Assembly (NCBI RefSeq): GCF_020740795.1 | Contig: NC_067282.1 | Location: 174,472,274-174,536,273 of the forward strand | From: Apus apus | Taxonomy: Eukaryota; Chordata; Aves; Apodiformes; Apodidae | Direction of reading: 5' to 3' | Length of the DNA stretch: 64,000 nucleotides | Shown: in pieces, positions 14,201 to 26,933 of the stretch | Layout of the letters: every line of letters starts with the position of its first letter | How positions within the stretch are numbered: position 1 is the first letter of the stretch | Program-made: the position numbers and the translations under genes | Notes under the pieces: model-generated | Databases searched by the model: none | Seen by the model: only the letters and a program-made list of their open reading frames with translations | Told to the model about the DNA's origin: nothing

Positions 14201-17200
14201 GGGGTTGGACTAGATGATCTCCCGAAGTCCCTTCCAAGCTTTACCATTCTGTGATTCTGTGGTCGTGAATACAAATTATTAGGTTTTGGCCCATGGTTAA
14301 TGGATACTCCACATGGCTGGAAGCAACAGCTGCATTGTGGTTATAGTGTTATTAATTCTAGCCAATAAATACAGAACTGATATTCTGACATTTCAGCAAT
14401 TTTCAGCCATGTGTCAACAGAAACAATGTTTCCTTCAGATTGTTTGACTAACAAATACTGGTAGAATGGCCATGATGTATGTGACCATAAAATAAAAGCA
14501 TAGACAATGCTTTCTGTATGTTGCCTCAGCCCTAATACGTATTTTGTCATTCCTACAAGTACAATCATAGCATACTTCTGAACATACTTCTGAAATACGT
14601 GTAGCTTAAATATATAATTTTTCTCTAAGCAATTTTAATTCTGTTAATGCAGTTTCACACAGACAATGGAAGCCATTCAATACAATGAATATTCTCTGCT
14701 TTTTATATTAAGGATAAAAAATATACTCATATGTGTTAGGTTGAAGCATTAACATTTTTCTCTACAGAGGACTCTAAGGTACAGTTGATTATCCCTGTAT
14801 GATGCCAGATTTTTTACTGATGGACCTTTGTGTCAGTGATACAGATTGGTTTGAGTGCAACAGCTTCAGTAGACTGCACCTGAGGATGTAGTTTGTTAAA
14901 CCTAACATAGAATTCACTTGAGTATCAGTGTAGTTGGAGCACAGTAAAGTAGTTAATAAACTAGAAGTATCCATTGGCTATGTCCCCTCCCTGGAGGTGT
15001 TTAAGGCCAGGCTGGGTGAGGCTTTGTGCAGCCTGGTCTAGTGTGAGGTGTCCCTGGTCATAGCAGGGAGGTTGGAACCTGAGGATCCTCAAGGTCCCTT
15101 CCAACCTTAACCATTCTATTATTCTATAGAAAGACACAATGCCATTGTTTATTCCACAGGATCTAGCATAAATCAATCCTGAGAAATGGCCTCAAACACC
15201 ACTTGGTTCAGAGTCACATGAGGATGTATCACCTGCATCATCTTTCTTACGCAAATGTTCTGCCTTACAGGGAGGGGTACGTGACACTCAGGCAGAAAGA
15301 CAGCAGTTCGTTGAGGGAATTAAGTGGAATGCTCAAGAAAGCCAGAAGCATGATTTCCATCAACTTGAGCAGAATTAGTGCTCTACTGTTTGCATCATGG
15401 TGCTGTGCTAGTGGCATTGAATCATTGCCAGCAACATCCATGGAAATATATGGCTCATTTGGGATTTCCTCAAGCACAATGTCTCACGTTTTGACCCTGA
15501 TCCATCTCCTGACCTTTATGCTTGCAGCTTGCTTGTTGAGAGACATAGTGAATGAAGAAAACCTATCCTTTCCAATCCCTCTGTCTTTATTTGCAGGAAC
15601 ATGCTACCTATCTGAAGCAATAACTTACTCAATTCTGATTTATCCATGTCTCTTGCTTGTATCACATATCATAATGAGCCACACATTATCAAAAAAGAGC
15701 AAAGAACTAGAGAGAGTTAAGAAACTGTAAAAGGGAATATCAAGGACAGGCTGACAAAAATTGTATGACCTGAATAAGGTGTTTGAGCAATGATAAAGGG
15801 GAATAGGGCATTCAAGGAGCACTTGAAGTGTTCGAGAAGGAAGCAAGGAGATTGCATATGGTACCTCTAGGTTGTATTTTTAGAAGCAGGTGACTTGAAG
15901 GGAAACTTGATAATGGCACAGGGAACATGGGTCCCAAGGAAGGGAGGAAAGCTCCTCACCTGGGAGTTTGGAAACTGCAGCAGATAAAACAGTAGCAGCA
16001 GATAAAATGTATTGTCAAGAACAGGCTCTCAGGTTCAGGAGGGTGCCTGTGATTATCTGGAAGGTGTTTTCCTTCTCCATCTCCTCTGCTGCTTCAGTTA
16101 CAGTCAGATTTTTTTCCAATTTATACACCCCACCAGTTGTGTTGAAGCCCCTTGGATATGTGAGACAGCTAAAATTTGGCTTCACATTCTTGCCTCTTAA
16201 GCTCTTTAGGACACAGTTTCACATTTGATAGTCTTCTGTGAAAGAGGAGCTTTAGAATATTAATGCCTTATATAAATAATAATTATTGTAAATTAAGCAA
16301 TACACTTCAAAATAGGCAATTAGTTCCTCTGGGAGCATATTTATATTTAATTAGAAACAGTAAAGTGTTGATAAAAACCTGCAGTAATAGAATGCTTATA
16401 AATTTGTAATTACAGTTGAAGACATTTTCTTCTAAGCTTGTATGAAATCAGACAAAAATAGAGGTAAATATTTTAAAAGTGTTTAGAGTTAGGCTTCTAC
16501 AGTAATAGTTTATTGCTTTGGGAGATCAGCAGATTTGAACATCAGAGAAGTTATTCAGATGCCCTAATAAATACTCAGGAACATAATTTTGGATGATCTT
16601 TGTTTTTAATTTGAGTAGAAAAAGCTTTGAAATTTAAAACATGACTTAGATACATTTATCTATTTATCTGTCTTTCTGATTATCTATGTCTTAATTTTTT
16701 TAATCTAAGTATGCAGTTAATTTTTTTATTAATTAATCAGGTTATTTATAGAGATTTAAAAAAACCTATAGTACAAAGTCTAGAGCTGTTTATTTTCTGC
16801 CTAAACCAAGACAGGAAAGGGACATAAATGTTTTGATGCTGATCACATTTTATAAGCATACATTTCTAGCAAGGGTGATGGATCTATTTTCAAAAGCAAA
16901 AAATACTCCAAGTTTCACAGTTGAGTAGTACGAGCAGAAACTTAAAGGTACTTAAGAGTAATGGAAAAGCCCATGAGTTTCCAAAAAAAAAAAGTTAAGG
17001 GATTATTAGATAATGAAGACTTTTCCAAGATTTGGAAGCATTTTTTAGACATAACAGAGACTTTTGATTCATTAGTTTAAAAAAATAAATTATACATTGT
17101 TTACCAAGTATTACCTAATTCTGTGGGATGACATTGCAATTTTTTTTTTATTAAGCAGAGCCTTTTTCAGTAAGTGGTTCATTTCAGTTTAGAACATTGT

Positions 17201-20200
17201 CCCAGCCAAAATGAGTTTACCATCAGGATAGCAGAATCAGTCCCTGGAGTTTGTGCCTGTAGATCTCAGCTGTATTGTCTCATTGCATTTTATATAATTT
17301 ATTCATAAATGTTTGTTTTGTATTGAAGACCTTATTGTTTGACTACTAATAACAGCATTGGAGTATAAGCAGAAGAGATAATTTTTTTCTAGGATATCAT
17401 GCTTCCTAGAGTTATTGAAAATAACTTTTTCAGATGCATTGTACCATATACATTATACCATATGCATCAATATACTGATTATTTCAACAACATATTATTT
17501 AAACAACATGTTCAATCCCAGTAGTTAGGGAGAAAAACCTTGTAATCATAGAAATTACAGAAGTAAATTTCAAATCTGCAGAGTTACATCCTTAGATATA
17601 TATACTGAGAGTCTTGCATATTGTATTTAAGTTATACATGTAAAATAGCCTTGCTAAATTGAAGAGCAATTACTTGGTTGATCATTGTTTGCCTTAAAAA
17701 TATCACCATCTTGAAAAAAAGGAGAAAGAACTCGTGGGGCAGGACTTTACACACTGACTTTCTGGAGGACTGTTGTTATGAATATCACCTAAGCTCAATG
17801 GATAATCAATTAGATCTATGCTTTCTTTGCAGCTCTTTCCAAACACTTTTTTCTCCGAGCCCCGCCATTCTACTCAGTATGCTGTGGTGGGTCCTGTCAG
17901 CACCCTGCATCCCCCACTGCTTTTCCAAGTAAGTTTTTATGCTTCATCAGTAATGCTTGAGTTATTCTGTAAACCAAAGCAGCAGGATTTAATGTGTTCT
18001 GGAAAACTAATTGGTAATGCAATGGCAGCAGCTAATTCCTTAGTAAAATCACAGCAATTCTATTCAGAGGGTTTCCAAAGATTTATCAAACTTAAGTACA
18101 CTGAGCAATTGTGAGAGGTTTCTAATGGCATTGAGACACCCAGGCAGAGCTAACCTAGGAAAGCTCCTTTTCAGTTTGCTAGAAAAGATTCTTTAAAATC
18201 AGTAACTCTTTTAAAAATCTGTGTCAATAAACATTTGCAAATAAGAGCTGAAAGATCTTTAAATGGATGCTGCATTTTAATGTCTCTTAGGGGTAAATTA
18301 TGATTCAGGAAGCCTTAAGATTAAATAAAACAGACATTGTTTTTCTAGCAGTCAAATGCATGGACACATTTAATTTGTTTTTCTTTTATAATTACAATGT
18401 AAAAAATTGAAGAAGTAGGTTGAAGACAAATTTGGCCAGTATATGTTCAGGATTAAGAGCTGGAACACACTTTCATCTAATCCAAATCTACATTTAATTT
18501 TGATTGCGAAGTTTCCGTGCCATAGTGTAAGAAGGGATATTTGTGATTTTATCTGTTTATGGCGCAGGAATACAAGCAGAAAAGTCATTTCTTAGTTCTT
18601 CAAATTGGAGAAAAAGCACAAATTGCCTTGCAAATCCAGATGAAAATTGGAGCTTATGTGTGCTTTAGCATACACTTTTTTATCAGAGTCGCTTTCAAAG
18701 CCTTCCTGACTACGTGCATGCGTTTTATGAATGTTTCAGAAGGGCAGTTGCTAAGTTGAATGATTCTTGACAAGTGAGGCAGCAAATGCTGGCAGTTTAA
18801 TGAGCTGCAAGTTTCTGAGCACCTCTTTAGGGGGCTGACACTTTCCCACAGAGCATTTTACATGGCCTCGGCTCTCCCACAATGGCTGACAGCACCATGA
18901 CCAATCACCACTTTCACTTTACTCATCCACACGCGACCTCACCACAATTTTTCACTGTGCAGATGAACTTTAGGAACCATTTCACATTGAAAAGGCCTGG
19001 GCAAGGGTCAGTTGCCCTTTTGTATGGCCATAAAGCAATACTCTATGTGCCAGTCTTTTCTCCTGTCTCACATTCCAAGAGATTTTCTGGACACCATTTA
19101 AAGCACTTGACTGAAAAATAAAGCAGTGAATGAAACTGACTTTTATAGACTCATTCTAGCTCATCTTCCCATATAACCCTGTCTACCTGAAAAGGGATTT
19201 AGTGGATGAGCTGAGTGTATACAGGGACTTGCTGAATACATAGGCCCATTATCAACTGTGGGGATTGTTTATTAACCAGGACTGATACACTACTATTTTG
19301 GAAGTGACCTATTAATTGTCCATTTAACTAGAATGTATTGAGTTCAAATGAAAAAATGGAAACCATGACTAAAGCTTTTACTTGCTCCTTCAAGGTGGTC
19401 TCTGCCACGAAGGCAAATGAAGATTGTTCCACAGATTAAGAGGACATTTATCACTATATATTAGGATACAAAGGAACTACTTAAAAAAACCCGAAGCAAA
19501 ACAAAAATCAAACCAGCAACACAGGAAATAGTTGGTAATAGATTTGCATTTATGTCAGCAGAGCACTAAACCTTCTGATGCACGTTCAGAGTGACAGGCT
19601 GCAAACTGACTCACAAAATTTCATTTTGGTGGAGTTGTTGTAATGTACAAATGACTGCCTGTCCTGCTGTACTGAAAAATCCTTTAATCAACAACCAGAG
19701 TTTAGTTTTCATGTGAGCAATCAGCATGCACTTTGGGATATGACTATTGTTTAAAAATTTTTCTAGACTAGTCAGTTGTTGGTGAGTCTTCATTATCCCA
19801 AACAAAAGTTTCAAACTTTTTGACCCAGTGGCTGTTTGCTATACCCTGTGAGCATTCTACTCATCATTAAATTTTATTTAGCTAATTTTTAAAAATCAGA
19901 TACATATTGTGCCTTAGAGTGTGTAGATTCTTCACCCTTAAGTTAGTCTAATACAGGTATTAAGATGTACCCTACACACTGCCTGTACTGAAATTAATTG
20001 GCACTTTGGGGCTCCAGCAGGAGGTTGTTTCTTTGCTGATTGACTGTTAACAACCAGCCAGGCAAGACAGATTTTAAGGGGTCACATAATCTGGCATCCT
20101 CTGTTCTTGGCTGACAACTCCATTGTGGAATGGAGGCCAGAAGGCAGGGACCAACCCGTTATGCCTCTTGCCTCACTGGTGTCTCTTAGCCTGTGGTGAG

Positions 20201-23200
20201 GATGAGAGGAGGTACCACCTTATTTGTTGTCAGACTATACCTTCCTGTAAAGTTGGTGATTCATCAGAAGCTACTTGGAAGCTACCTGGTAAAAGGTACC
20301 TAAATTTACTGAAGTTGAGCAAGAAGGAGAGAAAATATGTTCAAGAAGGGCCAGTGTTTGCCTCCAGCTTCGTGGGCAGGATGGAAGCTTGGGGCTGTGC
20401 ACTCTCAGGGAAATATGAATCCAGCCTGCCCTTTGCAGAAACCTCCATTGTGGCATTCTGACTTCTGTTCTACACATAGTTTATTTTGGTTTGGATGGAG
20501 TCTGACTGTGTGTCACTGTGTCATAAATACCAGGACAGTACCAGTAGGTTATGATTTTTGTATCTGATCTCAAATATAATTTTGAAATTTGAAATACATC
20601 TGTATAAATTTAGACTTCTTTATATTATAACATTTTAAATCGTACTTTTTGTCACAGGCTATTATGGGGGATAAATGTAAAGATGGGTTCTTAAGGACAG
20701 AAAAATTTAGGAAAGACATGCCTAGCAGCATGCAATGGTCCCATTTGATAGTGGCAGTGTATCTTAAGGAAGGATTGTTGTGTACTTTCTGAGCTCCTAA
20801 TATTATTCCTCTGCTGGTCAGAGCTGGAGGCAGGATGCAGGGGTAATGTATGTAGTATCAAACTAGACACACAAGCACCTCAAAAGTATTTAGTCAACTT
20901 TGCAAGACATACACATATACACTTCAGTTTTTCATCATTATACATACACAGTTCTATAATATCCTCAGTATATGTATGTTTGTTTCTCTGTGGGTTTTTA
21001 AAGATATGCATACCCATGAGTAAATATATATAATACACAGAAGCTGAAATGTGGTGTAGCCCCAAGGAACAGTTTGTGAAAGATACATCTGAATTTAATT
21101 AGTATTTTCAAGATCATCATATAGAATTACAGAATCATAGAACAGTAAAGGTTGGAAGGGACCTTAAAGATCATCTAGTTCCAACCTCCCTGCTAGAAGC
21201 AGGGACACCTCACACTAGACCAGGCTGCACAACATCTCATCCAACCTGGCCTTGAACACCTTCAGGAATTGGACTTTCACAGCCTCCCTGGGCAACCTAT
21301 TCCAGCACCTTACTACTCTCATGGGGAAGAATTTATTCCTGATGTCAAACCTAAATCTATGCTCTTTCAGTTTAAAATCATGACTCCTTGTCCTGTCACT
21401 GCCCACTCTGGTGAAAAGCCCCCTCCCAGCTTCCTGTAGGCTCCTTCAGGTACTGGAAGGCTGCTGTAAGGTCTCCCTGGAGCCTTCTCTTCTCTGGGCT
21501 GAACAGCCCCAACTCCCTCAGCCTGCCTTCATAGCAGAGATGTTCCAACCCTCTGATTATCATTGTGGCCCTTCTTTGGACCTTCTCCAACAGGTCTATA
21601 TCTTTCCTGTCCTGAGGGCACCAGAACTGCACGCAGTATTCCAGGTGGGGTCTGACCAGAGCAGAGCAGAGGGGCAGAATCACCTCCCTGGCCCTGCTGG
21701 CCACACTTCTTTTGATGCAGCCCAGGATGCAGTTGCTCTCTGGGCTCCAGCACACACTGGTGGCTCATGTTGAGCTTCTCATCTACTACCACCTCCAAGT
21801 CCTTTTCCTCAGGACTGTTCTCCAGCCATTCTTCCCCCAGCCTGTATTTGAGCCTGGGGTTGTGCTGACCCAGGTGCAGGACCTTGCACTTGGCCTTGTT
21901 AAACTTCATGAGGCGGACATTGGCCCAACTCTTAAGGCCGTCAGGGTCCCTCTGGATGGTGTCCTTTCCCTGTAATGTGTCAACTGCTTTACACAGCTTG
22001 GCACGTAGCTTGCTGGGGATACACACAATCCCACTGTCCGTGTCTCCCACAAAGATGTTGAACTGCACTGGTACCAATACTGACCCCTGAGGAACACCAC
22101 TCGTCACTTACATCTATTGGGACACTGAACCATTGATCACAACTCTCTGGGTGTGGCCATCCAGCCAATTACTTACCCACTGAGTGGTCCATCTGTCAAA
22201 TCCATATTTTACCAGTTTGGAGACCAGGATGTTGCATGGAACAGTGTCATATGCTTTGCACAAATCCAGGTAGATGACATCAGTTGCTCTTCCACTATCC
22301 ACCATCTTTGTAACCCCATTGTAGAAGACCACCAAATTAATCAGGCACAATTTCACCTTAGTGAAGCCATGTCACCAGTCACCTCTTTACTTTCCATGTG
22401 CCCTAGCAGACTTTCCAGGAGGATCTGTTCCATGATCTTTCCAGGCACAGAGGTGAGACTAACTGGCCTGTAGTTCCCCAGGTTTTCCTTTTTCCCCTTT
22501 TTAAAAACAGGGGCTATGTTACTTTTTTTTCTGATCAGTGTGAACCTCACCAGAGTGTCAGGATCTCAAATACGATGGACAGAGGCTTAGCAAAATCTAT
22601 TGGTCAAATGTATTTACTTCCCTCCCCACTACAGCTAACTAAAGTAGACTTTTTCATGAAATAATGTATGATCTTTTAGAAAATCTGCTTTACATGGGAA
22701 TTTTGCCATTGGCTTTGATATGAAAATGATCCTTGAGGGAAATTAAAGAGCAGCACAGCTGTTCAGCTGCTGTAACTATAAACTGGGATGGCAATCTTGG
22801 CCCATGTATGTGGAAAGGTGCCATCAGCAGGAAGACAGCTTCCATCTGTAGAGTCTTATCTTGCATGCGATACAAACCAAAGCCATCTTTGTGTCTGCCC
22901 TCTTGCAGAAAGATTGTAAGTGTTGGTGGCTAAATAGCCATGGCACAGGTCTCTGCATCAAAGGGCAGCTCTTTCCTGGCCTGCTTGCAACTGCCCTGAG
23001 CAATCATCCCATCCAACACTTGGTGACAGGCCTGTTCAACTGTCCTCTGGTGCTGCTCCCTGGATGAGCATTAAGGGCAGCCAGGAGTGCCAGATGCATA
23101 CCAAGCTTCACCAGGGACTGCTCCCCATTCACCACATCCTTCTAGGGCAGAGGGAACATGGAAAAGCACTATGGCTTTAGGTTGAGGATGTGAAGAAGGT

Positions 23201-26200
23201 TAGAGATTTATCTGGATTTGTGTTTTCTGTGAGGCAAATGAAGGGACAGTATGAGCACTTCTACTTCTCCACTGCAGCTTTTTCCCCCAACTTTGAAGCT
23301 GTTTTCCAGGGTAGGGTTCCCTCTAGGCATGGATCAAGGGGATGTGACTGGATGCATTGAAAACTCTCCTCCCAGGACTTGCTGCGAGATGTAAAAGGAT
23401 TAGAAACCAGGCTGAAAGGAATAAATTCAAATACTTCCCAAGTCCTGTAATAAAGAAATTACTGCGGTTTCCAGAATGAGTAAGTGAATGGCCAGGGATT
23501 TTCTGAGAAATAGCTCACTCTGAAAGCCTTTCATGAATCAACAAAGCTAAAGAAAGCCTATTTAGTTTTTTTTAATCAGTATTACAGTCCACTTTTATCT
23601 GGTTCTGTTTCACACAAGGAGAAAATACACTAGGAAAACTTGCTGCAGTTCACTCAGTGATGATAACATGCAAAGGAAAGTGGAGACATTTCTCCCTGAC
23701 TGTGTTTGAATTTTACAGCTGCATGGGCCCTGTGTTAATGTTCCTTTATGAACTCATCTGATTTACTTTTTACCATGTCAAGGGGAGACTTCTGACCACT
23801 GACAACACCTCTAGATCCAAGTGAGGATTTAGTCGTTAATGAACATGACTGAAGCATTACGACACGCTTATAACACCAACAAATCAAAAGCAGGACAGTA
23901 GTCTGCTAGCATTATAATGAACGACACTTGATATTTCTCTGATACTATGTGAAACTCTCATCCATTTCCTCTAGGAGAGGAAAGTGTCCTGCCTCTTCTG
24001 ACCCAGGAGTCTAACTCCAAAGCCCGGAGAGGTATATTAAGAAGAGCTGTCTTTTCTGAAGACCAGAGGAAAGCTTTGGAGAAAATGTTTCAGAAGCAGA
24101 AGTATATCAGTAAAACAGACAGGAAGAAATTGGCCATTAGCCTGGGTCTAAAGGAGTCTCAGGTAAGTAATGATAGAACATCTGTGACTTTGTCTTTTTG
24201 AGGAAAAATCTTTAAAATGACTTTGAAGAAGGAAAAGTGAACAGCGCAGGGGCAGCCCTGAGCTCCTTCACCGAGCAAAGACCTCAGTAAATCAATGGCA
24301 GTTTTATCCAACGAATGTTTGAACAGGTTCCTAGTTTATTTTCTGGAAGTGTACATTTAGAAGTTGATTGCTCCATTTTCACACAAGGTGGGAGAAATGC
24401 GACCTCTGCATTGAATTTCCATCTCCCATTTAGCTATCTGACAGAGCCCCTTCAGGGGCTTTTGGGGCAGGGAACTATGCTTCATCCCACTACCTGGTCC
24501 AGTGATCCAGGCAGAACACAGCAGCACATAGAGCCCTCCTGCTTTCCTCTGAGCACCCTTTGCACTCGCAGGTGAACAGCTAGTGATATTGCAGTTAACA
24601 GCACTTGCTCTGAAACCGTTCTGCCCCAAGAGACAGGCAACCATCCCTACAGAAAGAAACTTACCTGCACAAGGAGAGAGATCCTCAGAGCTGAGAGAAA
24701 CTATAGAAGGAAAAATTTTGTAGGGTGACCTTCTGAAATGCTCCCTCTTACCAATTCACATTTCGTGGGATTTTTCACATGAATTGGCCTGCTGCAGGAA
24801 TTCAGTTTAGCTGAGGTTCTAAGCCCTCCAGTGAGCTGTTCTAACTGAACAAGTACGTTAAAGGTGGTGCTGACTGGCAGTAGCCCAATCTGGAATCTCA
24901 GGGGCCTAACCTATCTGCAGATAAAAACAAAGGAAAAGTGCCTGTCTGGAAGAGCCCAAAACCTGAAAAACAGTGGAAAAAAATGTTTTTGAGAGCATGC
25001 AACAGCAGAAAATGAACATGGTAGCCACTGGTAGGTGGGATTCTAAAGGTGCTGGAGTAGACACAGATCTCTAGAGAACAGCTGAAAGAGAGTGAGAGAG
25101 TGACAGTACAATTTTACTTCTTCATATGCAGTGGGAGTAAAAGTGCTTAAAATATATATTGCAGAAGCTGTCTAGGGGAAAGAAAAGCCTGAGAATGGTG
25201 ATGGGAGTTTTGATCATCTTTATCTTGGAGATTTTCAGAACTTAACAAGGCTCTCAACAATTTGATCTAACTTTGCAGTTGGCTCCACTTTGCCCAGGAG
25301 GTTAGATTTTGTGATCTGGTGTGGTTCCTTGCAGACTGGATGACTCTGACCCCATTGCAAGCACTGCAACTATAAACAAAAACAAGCAGCAGAGTGTGGT
25401 GCTTCTCAGTGTTATGAACAGAGCTGCAATCTGCACGATAAACGATTTCAATGAAAATGTGCAATTGTACTCCCCAGTGTGGTGCCTAAAAATTTCCCTG
25501 TATGTTGTCAAATTTCTAACATTACATGTATTTCATTGAGTTTTTCTTCTGTGTTCTTAATATTCAGGAGAGCTCAGGGAAGTAAAAACTGACATATAGA
25601 TAACAACTACCACTACAGGAAAATAATTTAATAATACGGATAGACCAGATGATGCCTATATCCTCTTTTTTTTTTTTTTTTTCTTCTCATGAAAGGAAGA
25701 GCAGTTCCCATGAAGGCTACATCTTCATTTTTCTGACCAGTGATGCTGGAGGAACAGTACCTGCCACCTAAGGCAATGATTTTCAGACCTTTGAAAGCAT
25801 AGCCCCATTGTCTTCATATCAAGTATCTGAATACTAGAACTAGATGCAAATACTTAAGAAAAAATAGAACACAGTCTGAATAATTTGACTGATCTCCCCC
25901 TCTGTTTCTTCTCTTAATGTGAAACTAGTTCGTAGAAGGGTATTTCCAACTAGTTCCTAGATGTGTGTTTCTCCAAGCTTTTCTCAGCTTTCCATAAATG
26001 TCTTTGAATGCTTGTGATCAAGCTTTGCAACTGGGAAGTTTTCAAAAAATTGATTTTATCTCAAAAGCACATGGATTCTAGGCAACTCCTGGAAAAATGT
26101 AGTCAGGCAGACAACGTATCTTTAAATCCTCACTACTGTGTTATATGTCGACACACATTTTGAAGCTATTTGGCAAAGCTGTTTTTAGCTATGCTTGTGA

Positions 26201-26933
26201 ATAGAACAGTCATAGTTTTTAGAGCCTCATTTAAATACAGGGCTTCACAGCACCAGTAATATAACATAGTTTTATTAATGATAATGCCAATTTACTCTGA
26301 GAATACTTTTCTGTCTAGAAGGATGTTGATACAGGAAATGGATCTATCTATAATCACTGGGCTGTCCTTTATCCAGTCTAAACCAAATAATCACCTTTTT
26401 GAATTGGTAAAAGTCAAGCAGAGTATTTAGCCCAGCTGTAGTAAATAGTGAAGGAAAAATCCTCAGATAATGTCAATCAATGAGCTTCTCTGGTTCTACT
26501 ATAGCAGTGAATAAAGAAGGAACAACATGAAACTAAGGAAAAAAAGCCCCCTTATTAGGGCAAAATTATTTAAATAAAATAATGTAATAAACTCTCTTTA
26601 ATTTGCAAACAGGTGAAAATTTGGTTTCAGAATCGAAGGATGAAGTGGCGAAACTCCAAAGAAAAAGAAGTGCTTTCAAACAGGTGCCTCCAAGAAGAAG
26701 GTCTTGAGGAGAACTACCTCTCACAATCCACCATGAATTTTACCTCCCCGTGCCAATCTGTGTGGGAAGTATCTCAGGAGCCGGCAAGTCCAAGGTGGAG
26801 GGAGAATTCTCCAGGAAATTCTGAAAGACTGACTAGTACACAACCACCTCCAAGAGCAAATTCATCACAGAGTCCACTCTATTTGTATCCTGACCAAGAC
26901 ACTGCAAATAAGGCAGTTACATCATCAGCCTAA
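4948..26933 (+). CDS. DBX2: DBX2, developing brain homeobox 2 (spliced, 4 coding exons)
   Basis: Homeodomain transcription factor. In vertebrates the Dbx proteins act as nuclear repressors that help pattern progenitor domains of the intermediate neural tube. Joining the four exons gives a 313-residue protein plus stop (mammalian DBX2 is somewhat longer, roughly 340 residues). Residues 32-38 (FLIENLL, after NLGKS) resemble an eh1-type Groucho-binding repression motif. Residues 164-223 form the homeodomain, with hallmark F8, L16, F20, W48, F49, N51 and R53 present, including '[15 protein letters not shown]'. The C-terminal tail is Ser/Pro-rich. All intron boundaries are GT-AG and all exon phases agree. 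The start codon was chosen because the following residues match the known DBX2 N-terminus (ALYWDL, then [20 protein letters not shown]). Position 37 of the homeodomain is Ser where I recall Asn in human DBX2. Assignment to DBX2 rather than DBX1 rests on the N-terminus and tail. Confidence 0.97.
6069..6175. repeat. Compound microsatellite (CCGT)n-(CCAT)n
   Basis: Tandem tetranucleotides: an imperfect CCGT/CTGT block at about 6069-6105, then roughly 17 near-perfect CCAT units at 6106-6175. It sits at the downstream shoulder of the DBX2 CpG island, inside intron 1. The apparent peptide repeats it produces in several frames (HPSI or MDGW) are artefacts of the repeat. Confidence 0.96.
6298..6316. 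repeat. Poly(T) homopolymer
   Basis: A run of 19 T residues in DBX2 intron 1, just beyond the CpG island. Confidence 0.9.
14118..14262 (+). mobile_element. CR1 LINE fragment, 3' tail
   Basis: Only the last part of a CR1 element remains. The diagnostic 'GGTTGGACTAGATGATCTCC' is followed by 'AGTCCCTTCCAAGC' and the terminal CATTCTGTGATTCTGTGG repeat. Sense orientation, inside DBX2 intron 1. Confidence 0.88.
14972..15129 (+). mobile_element. CR1 LINE fragment, 3' tail
   Basis: A second CR1 3' fragment in the same intron. It begins with 'CCCCTCCCTGGAGGTGTTTA' and 'AGGCCAGGCTGGGTGAGGC', includes 'CAGGGAGGTTGGAACC' and ends in CCATTCTATTATTCTAT. It is a different subfamily copy from the one 0.7 kb upstream, so it is not a split of the same insertion. 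Confidence 0.92.
17833..17928 (+). CDS. DBX2: DBX2 coding exon 2
   Basis: A 96-bp exon preceded by the pyrimidine-rich acceptor CTTTCTTTGCAG and followed by the strong donor GTAAGT. It encodes residues 113 (split codon) to 144 plus the first base of codon 145. The peptide contains the Dbx2-conserved '[20 protein letters not shown]' segment just before the homeodomain. Phases on both sides agree with exons 1 and 3. Confidence 0.95.
17929..23974 (+). other. DBX2: DBX2 intron 2 (6.0 kb)
   Basis: GTAAGT donor, CCTCTAG acceptor. It contains one large antisense CR1 (21121-22556). The remaining sequence is AT-rich and unassigned. Confidence 0.9.
21121..22556 (-). mobile_element. CR1 LINE, 1.4-kb 3' fragment with reverse-transcriptase remnant
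   Basis: Antisense to DBX2. Read on the - strand, it starts within the reverse-transcriptase domain ([19 protein letters not shown] near 22470, then a palm-region stretch with '[14 protein letters not shown]' at about 22250). It continues through the ORF2 C-terminal part (the '[18 protein letters not shown]' motif near 21640) and ends at 21121 with the CR1 tail. Frameshifts split the coding part into at least four pieces, and the catalytic YxDD-type block is not recoverable in one frame, so the copy is dead. Confidence 0.95.
23975..24162 (+). CDS. DBX2: DBX2 coding exon 3 (first part of homeodomain)
   Basis: A 188-bp exon between acceptor CCTCTAG and donor GTAAGT. It encodes residues 145 (split codon) to 207. 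It begins with '[20 protein letters not shown]', matching the pre-homeodomain linker of DBX2, and then gives homeodomain positions 1-44 (helices 1 and 2), ending in 'LGLKESQ'. The intron after homeodomain residue 44 is a well-known position for homeobox genes. Confidence 0.97.
24163..26612 (+). other. DBX2: DBX2 intron 3 (2.45 kb)
   Basis: GTAAGT donor, TTTGCAAACAG acceptor. A T run lies at 25666-25682. Otherwise no repeat or gene was recognised. Confidence 0.92.
26613..26933 (+). CDS. DBX2: DBX2 coding exon 4 (homeodomain helix 3 and C-terminus)
   Basis: Encodes residues 208-313 and the TAA stop (26931-26933). It opens with the recognition helix '[20 protein letters not shown]', in phase 0 with exon 3. 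The tail is Ser/Pro/Asn-rich and contains 'PRWRENSP', also found in mammalian DBX2. ATTAAA hexamers at 27065-27070 and near 27240 are possible polyadenylation signals, but the 3' end cannot be fixed from sequence. Confidence 0.97.
   Translation: MKIWFQNRRMKWRNSKEKEVLSNRCLQEEGLEENYLSQSTMNFTSPCQSVWEVSQEPASPRWRENSPGNSERLTSTQPPPRANSSQSPLYLYPDQDTANKAVTSSA

Larger units (their letters stand above)
5285..17832 (+). other. DBX2: DBX2 intron 1 (12.5 kb)
   Basis: Bounded by GTGAGC at the donor and CTTTCTTTGCAG at the acceptor. It holds the 3' half of the CpG island, a tetranucleotide microsatellite, and two short CR1 3' tails (14118-14262 and 14972-15129). The rest is AT-rich, and I recognise no gene in it. 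Two open frames inside it, at 9348-9551 (-) and 15203-15730 (+), are discussed elsewhere and are not called as genes. Confidence 0.88.

Noticed and set aside
21411-22473. Several + strand frames of 68-120 codons
   Set aside because: Antisense shadows of the - strand CR1 element.
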